Shown here piece by piece: positions 7,156 through 14,641 of a DNA stretch of 64,000 nucleotides (position 1 is its first letter; each line of letters begins with the position of its first letter). The notes below the pieces were generated by a model, which was given only the letters and a program-made list of their open reading frames with translations, was not told where the DNA came from and did no database searches. Source of the DNA: Haloferula helveola. Lineage in GTDB: Bacteria > Verrucomicrobiota > Verrucomicrobiia > Verrucomicrobiales > Akkermansiaceae. The translations under genes were made by a program, and so were the position numbers. Location: assembly GCF_037076345.1 (NCBI RefSeq), contig NZ_AP024702.1, positions 2,728,001-2,792,000 of the forward strand. The letters run 5' to 3'.

Positions 7156-10008
7156 TTAGTCAAACAAATCGAGCTGGGGCGGATTGGGATCCGGCATGTC
7201 CTTGGGCCGCGTGTTCTTCGCCTTCGGGCCGCGCTTTTTGGCGTCGGGCTTGGCGCTGTGCATCTCAAGGTGGCTGAGGATGTCCTTGGCGCGGTCGATG
7301 ATGGGGGTGGGGAGGCCGGCGAGGCGGGCGACCTGGATGCCGTAGGACTTGTCGGCGGCGCCGGGGACGATCTTCCTCAAGAAGATGATCTCGTCGTTCC
7401 ACTCGCGGACGGCGACGTTGTAGTTGGCGACGGCGGCGCGGGTCTCGGTGAGGTCGGTGAGCTCGTGGTAGTGCGTGGCGAACAAGGTGCGGCACCGGGT
7501 GACATCATGGAGGTGCTCGGCGACAGCCCAGGCGATGGAAAGGCCGTCGAAGGTCGCGGTGCCGCGGCCGATCTCGTCGAGGATGACGAGGCTGCGGTCG
7601 GTGGCGTGGTTGAGGATGAGCGCGGTCTCGTTCATCTCGACCATGAAGGTGGACTGGCCACGCGAGAGGTCGTCGCTGGCGCCGACACGGCAGAAGATGC
7701 GGTCGACGAGACCGACGGTGGCGGATTCGGCGGGGACGTAGGCGCCGATCTGGGCCATCAGGGTGATGAGGGCGACCTGGCGGATGTAGGTGGATTTGCC
7801 GGCCATGTTGGGGCCGGTGAGGATTTGGACGAGGGAGAGGTCGGCGGGGCCGTCCGGCGATTCGGGGCCGGTGGTGAGTGGGGAGTGGTCGGTGGTCGGT
7901 GGGGACTGGGGTTCCGCCGCCGGACGAGCGGGGGCGCTCGTCCCTACCTCTTGGGCTCCGGGGCCGGCTGAAGCCGGCGGTCCATTTTCTGGATTCTGAC
8001 CACTGACCACTGACCCCTCATCACCAGAGCCCGAATCAGGGGGCGGGACGAATTCGGTGTCATTCGGCACGAACTTCTCATCGACCAAGGTCTGCTCGAG
8101 GACGGGGTGGCGGCCGTTGGTGATTTCGAGGTAGCGGCTTTCTTCAAGGACGGGGCGGGAGTGGCGGTGGGTTTGGGCGACGTCGGCGAGGCCGCCGAGG
8201 ACGTCGATCTCGGCGACGGCGGCGGCGGTTTCCTGGAGGGCGTCGAGGTGGGTGCAGACCTGCTGCCTCAGCTCGAGGAAGAGCTCGTGCTCGAGTTGCT
8301 TGGCGCGCTCTTCGGAGCCGAGGACCTTGCTTTCCATCTCCTTGAGCGCGGGGGTGATGAAGCGCTCGGCGTTGGCCATGGTCTGCTTGCGCGTGTAGTC
8401 GTCGGGAATGGTGGCGGTGGCGAGCTTGGCGGCGGAGATCTCGATGAAGTAGCCGAAGACGTTGTTGAACTTTACCTTGAGCGAGTCGATGCCGGTGCGC
8501 TTGCGCTCGTCCTCCTGAAGCTGGGCGATCCACTTCTTGCCGTCGCGGCCGGCGGCGCGGAGTTCGTCGAGCTCGGCGCTGTGGCCGTCGGCGATGAGGC
8601 CGCCGTCTTTTAATGTGGCGGGGGGTTCTTCGGAGAGGGAGGTGGCGAGGAGTTCGGTGAGAGAGGTGAAGTCGTGGAGCTTGGCGGAGTGACTCGTGAC
8701 GAGTGAGGAGTGTGAAGTGGGAGACTGGGGCTCTGGGGCGCGGTCGGAGCCGCGCGGTCCTTGCTCGGGTTCCGGGGCGCGACTGGGGTCGCGCGGTCCG
8801 TTCTCTGAATTCTGACCACCGGCCACTGAACCCTGACCACCGGCGGCTGCTCCCTGGCCCCCGACCCCTGACCCCATGGGGAGGCTGAGGAGGTCCTCCT
8901 TGAGGGTGGGGATGTGGCTTAGGGAAGTGGCGAGGGCTTGGAGGTCGCGGGCGTTGCCGGCGCCTTGGGAGAGGCGGGAGGTGGTGCGTTCGATGTCGCG
9001 GATGCCTTGGAGGGACTCGCGGACTTTGCTGAGGATGAAGGGCTCGGCGAGGAAGGCGGCGATCATTTCCTGGCGGGCGAGGAGGGCCTCGCGGTCGCGC
9101 AGGGGGTGGAGGATCCAGTCGCGCAGGAGTCGCGCGCCCATGGGGGTCTTGGTGCGGTCGAGGACGCCGAGCAGGGTGTGCTTGCGGCCGGAGCGGGAGT
9201 CGACGAGGTCGAGGTTGCGCTGCGAGGCGGCGTCGATGAGCACGATGCCGTCGTCCTCGCGGACCTTGAGCGAGCGGAGGTGCTCGCAGGGGCGGCGGAG
9301 CTGGTGGACGAGGTAGTGGAGGACGGCGCCTGCGGCCCCGATGGCGGCGGGCATTTCGGCGCAGCCGAAGCCGTGCAGGGAATGGACGCCGAAGTGGTCC
9401 TTGAGGAGCTGGCCGGCGGGATCGGGGAGGAAGGCGAAGGCGTCGTAGGCCTGGGAGGCGGGGAGCGCGCCGAAGGCCTCGAGCTGTTCGTCGGAAACGA
9501 GGAGCTCGGAGGGCGTGAGGCGGGCGAGTTCGTCGTCGAGCGGGCCGCGGGAGTCGAACTCGGTGAGGGTGAAGGAGCCGGTGGTGTGGTCGACGCAGGC
9601 GAGGCCGAACTTCTTCCCGAACTGGAAGACGGCGGCGAGGAAGTTCGGGCGGGCGTCGTCGAGGAGGTGGTGCTCGATGATCGAGCCGGCGGAGATGATG
9701 CGGGCGATCTCGCGCTCGACGATTTTCCCGGGCTGCGGCTCGGTCGTTTGCTCGGCGATGGCAACGCGCTTGCCGGCCTTGACGAGCTTGGAGATGTAGT
9801 TGTCGGCCGCGTGGTACGGGACGCCGCACATCGGCACCGAGTTGCGTCGGGTGAGGGCAACGTTGAGGATGGGCGCGGCGGTCTGGGCGTCCTCGAAGAA
9901 CATCTCGTAGAAGTCGCCGAGGCGGAAGAGGAGGAGGACGTCGGCGGGCAGCGAGCGGCGCATCGATTGATACTGCGCCATCATCGGGGTGAGCTTGGTG
10001 CCGGCCAT
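7156..10008 (-). CDS. mutS: DNA mismatch repair ATPase MutS with two repeat-derived insertions
   Basis: A 950-residue MutS, against about 850-880 for the family. It recognises mispaired bases and recruits MutL. The mismatch-binding domain opens TPMMAQYQSMRR with the following FYEMFFEDA (the Phe-X-Glu wedge). The ATPase domain has Walker A TGPNMAGKST near residue 730, Walker B VILDEIGRGT and the THYHEL motif. The extra length comes from two in-frame blocks: about residues 377-440 (between the core and lever parts) and about 655-717 (just before Walker A). Both are rich in Gly, Pro, Ser and Glu, and their DNA is made of the same palindromic repeats found between genes. The frame and all catalytic motifs are intact, so the protein may still work. 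The C-terminus is a short basic tail and a DLFD end. Confidence 0.97.
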   Translation of the reverse strand: MAGTKLTPMMAQYQSMRRSLPADVLLLFRLGDFYEMFFEDAQTAAPILNVALTRRNSVPMCGVPYHAADNYISKLVKAGKRVAIAEQTTEPQPGKIVEREIARIISAGSIIEHHLLDDARPNFLAAVFQFGKKFGLACVDHTTGSFTLTEFDSRGPLDDELARLTPSELLVSDEQLEAFGALPASQAYDAFAFLPDPAGQLLKDHFGVHSLHGFGCAEMPAAIGAAGAVLHYLVHQLRRPCEHLRSLKVREDDGIVLIDAASQRNLDLVDSRSGRKHTLLGVLDRTKTPMGARLLRDWILHPLRDREALLARQEMIAAFLAEPFILSKVRESLQGIRDIERTTSRLSQGAGNARDLQALATSLSHIPTLKEDLLSLPMGSGVGGQGAAAGGQGSVAGGQNSENGPRDPSRAPEPEQGPRGSDRAPEPQSPTSHSSLVTSHSAKLHDFTSLTELLATSLSEEPPATLKDGGLIADGHSAELDELRAAGRDGKKWIAQLQEDERKRTGIDSLKVKFNNVFGYFIEISAAKLATATIPDDYTRKQTMANAERFITPALKEMESKVLGSEERAKQLEHELFLELRQQVCTHLDALQETAAAVAEIDVLGGLADVAQTHRHSRPVLEESRYLEITNGRHPVLEQTLVDEKFVPNDTEFVPPPDSGSGDEGSVVSGQNPENGPPASAGPGAQEVGTSAPARPAAEPQSPPTTDHSPLTTGPESPDGPADLSLVQILTGPNMAGKSTYIRQVALITLMAQIGAYVPAESATVGLVDRIFCRVGASDDLSRGQSTFMVEMNETALILNHATDRSLVILDEIGRGTATFDGLSIAWAVAEHLHDVTRCRTLFATHYHELTDLTETRAAVANYNVAVREWNDEIIFLRKIVPGAADKSYGIQVARLAGLPTPIIDRAKDILSHLEMHSAKPDAKKRGPKAKNTRPKDMPDPNPPQLDLFD
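7858..8045. repeat. Repeat block inserted in frame in mutS, before Walker A
   Basis: Holds one arm of the 94-bp REPIN family (7921-7947, CGGACGAGCG/CGCTCGTCC hairpin ending CCCTACC), a hairpin on the CCGGGGC...CGGTCC scaffold with stem GCCGGC/GCCGGC (7960-7983), and a run of TGACCACTGACCACTGA (near 7997-8013) also found between genes at 10299-10325. Read on the minus strand it encodes about 63 residues absent from other MutS proteins, including EVGTSAPARPAAEP. Confidence 0.8.
8690..8880. repeat. Repeat block inserted in frame in mutS, mid-protein
   Basis: Contains two adjacent copies of the GGGGCGCG...CGCGCGGTCC hairpin repeat (8735-8760 and 8774-8799, with different loop and stem bases) and a TGACCACCGGCCACTGA run (8813-8829). 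It encodes about 64 low-complexity residues (for example GPRGSDRAPEPQSP) between conserved MutS segments ending DLLSLPMG and resuming KLHDFTSL. Confidence 0.8.
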
Positions 10009-10593
10009 TGCCTAGAGGCTGAACATCGAACGTCGAACGTCCAACTTTGAAGTTCGGGGGAATGGCCGTTGGGGTGGTGCGGGCTTTGGTGATGAGGGGC
10101 TAGTGGCCAGGGAGTGGGGGGAAGGGTGGGCGGCGTCGGCAGGTAGAGCGGGAGGTGTGGGGTGGGCGGGTTGGTGCGCGGACTTCAGTCCGCATTTCTT
10201 CGGACTGGGTTCCGGGGCGGACTAAAGTCCGCGCACCATGCCGGGGCTCCGGGGCGCGGTCGGAGCCGCGCGGTCCGTTTCATTGGAGGCGGGACTGGCC
10301 ACTGACCACCGGCCACTCATCACCAAAGCGGGAGCAATGAGGCCGGGTCGCCTCGAGTGGGGGTGGTTCGTTCGCTTGGGCTTCCTCCTTCGCCTAGGCT
10401 TCGGCGGACATGCTGCGGCGGGTTGCAAACCCGCTCTCCTGATTTCTGGCCCCTAACCCCCGACCGCTGTCCCCTCTCCTACTGACCACCGGCCACCGGG
10501 CACTCATCACCGAAGCTGGAACAACGGGACCGGGTCGCCTCGGGTGGAGTCGGAGCTTGCTTGGGGCGAGGCGGCTGGTGAGGGTGGGAGTGG
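10009..10593. repeat. 585-bp gene-free cluster of interspersed repeats
   Basis: No convincing gene. Next to the mutS start is the element CGAACGTCCAACTTTGAAG (10036-10054), also found at the rlmN start. An inverted pair of the GGACT/AGTCC hairpin (10173-10193 and 10214-10237) makes a 65-bp REPIN-like unit, followed by a GCGCGG/CCGCGC hairpin copy (10251-10276) and two TGACCACCGGCCACT-type runs (10299-10325 and 10484-10510). The same repeat types, in similar order, make up the insertions in mutS next door. Confidence 0.75.
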
Positions 10594-11388
10594 ATGAAAT
10601 GGCGGATCTTTTTGGCGGGGTTTGTGGTGGCGATGGGGCTGGTGTTCTATCTGGCGGACGGACGGATCCTGGTGACGTTTTTCCTCGATCTGGTTGTGGG
10701 GACGATGTCGGAAGACCGGACGGCGGCGGTGCCGCCTGGGGAGTTCAGTTGGGGAACGAAGCAGTGGGGTTCGATGAATGCGGAGCTGGCGCGGACGGGG
10801 ATCGCTTTCGCGGCGATGGTGACGGGGCATTTCCTGCTGCTCGGGTTCCTCGGGCCGCGGGTGAAGGGGCGGCTGAAGTTCGCGCTGCTGCTGGCCTTTG
10901 CCTTCCTGCTGGCGTCCGGGGTGCTGCTGGTGCGGGCGTCGATCGACATCCGCGCGACGTTTCAGATGCTGTCGATGTCGGGCGCGGCGGATCCCCAGAT
11001 GCTGGGTGAAAGCATGCCGGTCGGAGGCGGCGATGCTTCGCGCTGGCTGCTGGCGCTGGGTCTCGGGACGGTGGCGTTTTTGTCGGCCATGACGGCGCTG
11101 CGGTCGAATCACATCGGGTCGGCGGGTCCGACGGTCGGCTCGGCGCTGATGCGGGTGAGCGCGGGCGCGCTGCTGCTGGCCGGCTTGATCATGCTGGTGG
11201 TGTGCTTCGGGCCGCTGACCTCGGTACTGAACTCGAGTGGCAGGCTCGATCCGTCGATGCTGGCGGGAAAGATCACCAGCTCGCTCATGGCGTTGACCTT
11301 CGTCGGGGCGATGACTGCGCTGTCGGGAGCGATCGGGGCGGTGGCGGCGATGCTGCCGGAGCCACAGGAACCGCCGACAATCGGCTGA
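10594..11388 (+). CDS. Polytopic membrane protein of unknown function
   Basis: A 264-residue protein with about six hydrophobic spans: near residues 5-32, 68-88, 100-116, 150-165, 185-208 and 230-250. The start ATG gives MKWRIFLAGFVVAMGLVFYL, a signal-anchor. Charged residues are confined to short loops. I do not recognise a transporter or enzyme signature. It converges on the lipoprotein gene that ends at 11415 and stands alone on its strand, downstream of the repeat cluster. Confidence 0.75.
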   Translation: MKWRIFLAGFVVAMGLVFYLADGRILVTFFLDLVVGTMSEDRTAAVPPGEFSWGTKQWGSMNAELARTGIAFAAMVTGHFLLLGFLGPRVKGRLKFALLLAFAFLLASGVLLVRASIDIRATFQMLSMSGAADPQMLGESMPVGGGDASRWLLALGLGTVAFLSAMTALRSNHIGSAGPTVGSALMRVSAGALLLAGLIMLVVCFGPLTSVLNSSGRLDPSMLAGKITSSLMALTFVGAMTALSGAIGAVAAMLPEPQEPPTIG

Positions 11389-11414
11389 TCGGCCTTGGGT
11401 GAAGATACGCTGCG

Positions 11415-13514
11415 TTATCGGCGGAGCGCTTCGGGTGGTTGATTGGTCATCCGGCGGTAGCGGTCGGCGAGGCCGGACGGGTAGCGCTGGATCACGAGCT
11501 GGGTGATCAAGGCGGACTCGGGAGACGGCACGATTTGTCCATCGCGGACGAGCACTTCGCGGCCGGAGCCGCCCGAGTGATGGCGCTGCAGTTCTTCCGC
11601 CAGCGATCCCGGTGCGAGACGGTAGCGTTGCTCGGCATCGCGGATCTTGGACGGGCTGCTGAGATCGATGGCGATATTCGGTGGCGCGACTTCCCGACGT
11701 GCCTCCGGGTTGGCGGTGCCGAAGATCTTCGCGATCTGGTTGCGGCGTGAGGCGAGCTTGAAGAAGAGCGTCTCGCGAACGAAGTCGGGCCAGGTCGAGG
11801 CGTCGATGGCTTGCCGCAGTTCGCGGTCGGTGAGGGCGGTGATCCGGTCGGCCATCCACTTCGCGTCCGACCAGGTCGTGTGGTCGTAGGCGGTGGGTTT
11901 GTAGACGAACGGCTGGCGTCCCTTGATCACTCGGCCGGTGTCGCGCAGGAAATCCTCGCCGGTTTTCATCCGGTTGATCTCGCCGGCTGAGCCGAGGTCG
12001 CCGAGCGTGACGCCGAGGTCGTGGTGGCCGTCGAAGTAGCTCGTGATCCGCATCTTCGAGCCACGGCCCCCGGACGGCTGCTTGATGAAGTAGGTCTTGT
12101 TGTTGTCGTTCTTGGTATCGCGTGCCGCCAGCCAGAGGCTGAAAAGATAGAGTCCGCGCGCGACGCGGTCCTCGTTCGCCGCGAGGTCCGTCATCGAGGT
12201 TCCGCTGAGGGTGCGGATGTAGCCCTTCGGCCGGAGTTCGACCGAGTATTCCCGGAAGCTGACCCAGTGGCGGCCGATCAGATTCGACCTGCGGTAATCG
12301 GACTTTCCTCCGTTCGGGAGGTGTCGGAGGAGCCGATCGACATTGCTCTCGGTGATGACGCCATGGCTGTGGATGTAGGGGCCGATGTCGAATCCGTAGA
12401 AGTCGTCAAGCGACTCGGCCAACTGCTCGACCGTGCCGGCTTCCCGCTCGGTCTTTGCCTTGTCGCCTTCGGCGGAATACTCGTCCGGCTCGGCGAGGAT
12501 CAGGATCATCTCGTCGGGGCCTCCGCCGCCGACATAAACGAGGTCGGTCATCTTCGCTCCCGCGAGCAGGTAGAGCCGGCCGGAAACCGGTTCGGTCTGG
12601 CACTCGTCGCCCCACTTGATTTTCCACTCCACGCCATAGGCATCTTCCACTTCGGCCTTGGCGGAGGTGGCGGACTTGTAGACCTCGTCGAGGAACAGGA
12701 CGCGTCGCGAGCTGTCGACATCCCACCGACGTCCCGCCGGCAGGTCGCCGTCCTCGCGAAGGGCGGCCGTCACACCGCGCTCCATCTCGCCCTCGAAATG
12801 TACGAGAGTCGACGTAGGTCGGGAGCGGGCGCGGTGCCATGCTGGGTGACGCGGGCTGATGTCGGTGTGCGCGACCTCGAGCGGCGTCATTCCCGCGAGG
12901 TGGTCGGGCGTGAGGTAGACGCCCCGACGCGAGTCGTAGAGGAAGGACGCTTCCTTGCCGGCGAGTTCAGGCCCGAGCGGTTCGTCGCGGGAGTAGCGCG
13001 GAATCGATGCGATGCGGTGCCCGAACACGAAGGTTGGAACGAGTCCGGCGATCAATTGCGGCACGCGGTGCGCCTTGGAGCTTCCGGCCTCCTCGTTTTC
13101 CATCAGGTTCAGCACACGCTCGGCCTGCAGGTTCACCGAGAGCAGTTCGGCGTCGGACGGATGGTGGCGTGAGGTGTCAGCGATCCAGCGGTCGAGGAAG
13201 TTGAGGATCTCGAGCGAGTCCTCGAGGTCGTCGAGTTCGTCCTCGTCATCGGTCACCGCGATCTTCTCGCGGTGGGTGGCGATCTTCGTCCGCACGCGCT
13301 GGTGGGTGAGTTCGAGCGTTTCGGCCCTTCGCCCAAGCTCGAACGCGCGGGCGTCGTCGCGGTGATAGGCGCGGGAAAAGTCACTGGTCGCGGTCGGCGG
13401 AAGAGGGCCGTTTCCCTGGCAACTGGCCAGCAGCCAGACCATGCCGCCAAGCGCCGGCCAGGTCGGGAAGAATGGTGATCGCGTCGCGCGGGTCGGTGTC
13501 GTGCGGGTGTGCAT
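11415..13514 (-). CDS. Large lipoprotein, third gene of a phosphatase/DUF4956 operon
   Basis: A 699-residue protein. The N-terminus has a basic stretch, a short hydrophobic segment and a lipobox LLASC with C32 as the lipidated residue, so it is probably anchored in a membrane facing the periplasm. Residues about 50-125 are highly charged and probably coiled (HREKIAVTDDEDELDDLED). The remainder is globular with no motif I can name. Its start codon directly abuts the stop codon of the DUF4956 gene, so the two are co-translated. Loci with DUF4956 proteins in other bacteria often also encode VTC polyphosphate polymerases and CotH-like proteins; I cannot show that this protein is either. Function unknown. 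Confidence 0.8.
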   Translation of the reverse strand: MHTRTTPTRATRSPFFPTWPALGGMVWLLASCQGNGPLPPTATSDFSRAYHRDDARAFELGRRAETLELTHQRVRTKIATHREKIAVTDDEDELDDLEDSLEILNFLDRWIADTSRHHPSDAELLSVNLQAERVLNLMENEEAGSSKAHRVPQLIAGLVPTFVFGHRIASIPRYSRDEPLGPELAGKEASFLYDSRRGVYLTPDHLAGMTPLEVAHTDISPRHPAWHRARSRPTSTLVHFEGEMERGVTAALREDGDLPAGRRWDVDSSRRVLFLDEVYKSATSAKAEVEDAYGVEWKIKWGDECQTEPVSGRLYLLAGAKMTDLVYVGGGGPDEMILILAEPDEYSAEGDKAKTEREAGTVEQLAESLDDFYGFDIGPYIHSHGVITESNVDRLLRHLPNGGKSDYRRSNLIGRHWVSFREYSVELRPKGYIRTLSGTSMTDLAANEDRVARGLYLFSLWLAARDTKNDNNKTYFIKQPSGGRGSKMRITSYFDGHHDLGVTLGDLGSAGEINRMKTGEDFLRDTGRVIKGRQPFVYKPTAYDHTTWSDAKWMADRITALTDRELRQAIDASTWPDFVRETLFFKLASRRNQIAKIFGTANPEARREVAPPNIAIDLSSPSKIRDAEQRYRLAPGSLAEELQRHHSGGSGREVLVRDGQIVPSPESALITQLVIQRYPSGLADRYRRMTNQPPEALRR

Positions 13515-14621
13515 TCAGTCCTCCTTCCCGTTCTTCTTCGACTTGCCGCTCTTCTTTTCGTCGGTGTCCTCCTCGATGTCGCTGTAGACCACCGTGAGGC
13601 GGACCTCCTTGTTGCAGACCCGGTCGATCTCGACCTCGTTGACGATGATGTTGAACTCCTTCGAGATCGCCTCGCGCAGGTACTGGCGGTCCAGCATCTT
13701 CTCGGTATCGGAGATGCGGTAGCGGATCTCGGTGGTCTGGTAGGCGGCGCGCCAGAAGTAAGGGTGATCGGCAAGGAAGGCCGTGAGCAGCACCGTGGCC
13801 GAGGCGAAGACCTCGACCTGTGCCGAGAGCTGCGAGTTGATGAAGGTCAGGGAGACGGCTCCGAGGAGGTAGGCGACCTCGGCCTTGCCGAAGTTCTCGC
13901 TCCTCAACCGGACCAGCGCGAGCAGCGCGAAGATCGTGAAGCCGAAGCCCATCGTCAGCACCGAGCTGAGGAGGAAGATCGGGAAGAGGAACAGGTTGAA
14001 CGCCAGCAGCAGGAACATCATCTTATGGTTGTGATGCCTGCGGTAGTAGATGAGGTAGGCGTAGATCAGGATGGTGAGAAGATTGGTGATCGACTCGAGG
14101 GCGAGCTCGCCAAGAGTGATGCCGTCGGCGAGCGTCTGACCGTTCTCGATCTTCGGAAGCGGTGAGCTGATCCCCGGAATGAAACTCCCGAGCGGTTCTC
14201 CGTCCTGCGAATACTGGACGTCCTGGTTCGGTCCCTTTTCCTGGAACTCGACGTCGTAGAAGCGGCCCTTCTCGGCACTGTCGACTTCCTCGATTTCGGC
14301 GATTTCGCGGTCGCCGTGTTCGGCACGGATGGCGGTTTTCACCGGATCCGGGAGATCCTCGAAGTCGAGGTTGCGCTCGGTCTCGATCCAGTTGCCGTCG
14401 GTGTCGAAGTCGGCGCGGTAGGACTCGCCGTCGTTTTCGAACTGGGCTTCCCAGTAGCCGTTGGAGTCGACTTCCCAATCGACCGACTCGATCGGTCCGT
14501 AGCGGGACAGGAATGCTTCGCGGATTTCCTCCGGTGCCGCATGCAGGGACGGCGCGAGCGAAACGAGGGCGAGCACGACCGGCAGGAGCCAGCTGTGGAT
14601 TGTGGATCGGATGGTAGGCAT
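13515..14621 (-). CDS. PepSY-like exported domain fused to DUF4956 membrane domain
   Basis: A 368-residue protein counted from the ATG at 14621, chosen because it gives a signal peptide (residues 1-27, ending APSLHA); the longer upstream frame overlaps the phosphatase gene. Residues 28-145 contain two PepSY-like units (WEVDSNGYWEAQFENDG, then YDVEFQEKGPNQDVQYSQDG), a fold seen in periplasmic sensors and inhibitors. Residues about 165-290 carry four membrane spans characteristic of DUF4956 (LLTILIYAYLIYYRRHHNHK, then LLALVRLRSENFGKAEVAYL). The tail is very charged (DEKKSGKSKKNGKED). It lies 20 bp after the phosphatase and touches the lipoprotein gene. The domain combination hints at a membrane complex linked to phosphate or polyphosphate; that link is inference. 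Confidence 0.82.
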   Translation of the reverse strand: MPTIRSTIHSWLLPVVLALVSLAPSLHAAPEEIREAFLSRYGPIESVDWEVDSNGYWEAQFENDGESYRADFDTDGNWIETERNLDFEDLPDPVKTAIRAEHGDREIAEIEEVDSAEKGRFYDVEFQEKGPNQDVQYSQDGEPLGSFIPGISSPLPKIENGQTLADGITLGELALESITNLLTILIYAYLIYYRRHHNHKMMFLLLAFNLFLFPIFLLSSVLTMGFGFTIFALLALVRLRSENFGKAEVAYLLGAVSLTFINSQLSAQVEVFASATVLLTAFLADHPYFWRAAYQTTEIRYRISDTEKMLDRQYLREAISKEFNIIVNEVEIDRVCNKEVRLTVVYSDIEEDTDEKKSGKSKKNGKED

Positions 14622-14641
14622 CGGTTGAAAGGGGGAACCGG

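Noticed and set aside
7111-10050. Long open frames on the plus strand opposite mutS (7111-7971, 8107-8613 and 8938-10050).
   Set aside because: Low-complexity Gly/Val/Glu-rich products typical of the reverse strand of a high-GC gene; mutS motifs on the other strand are unambiguous.
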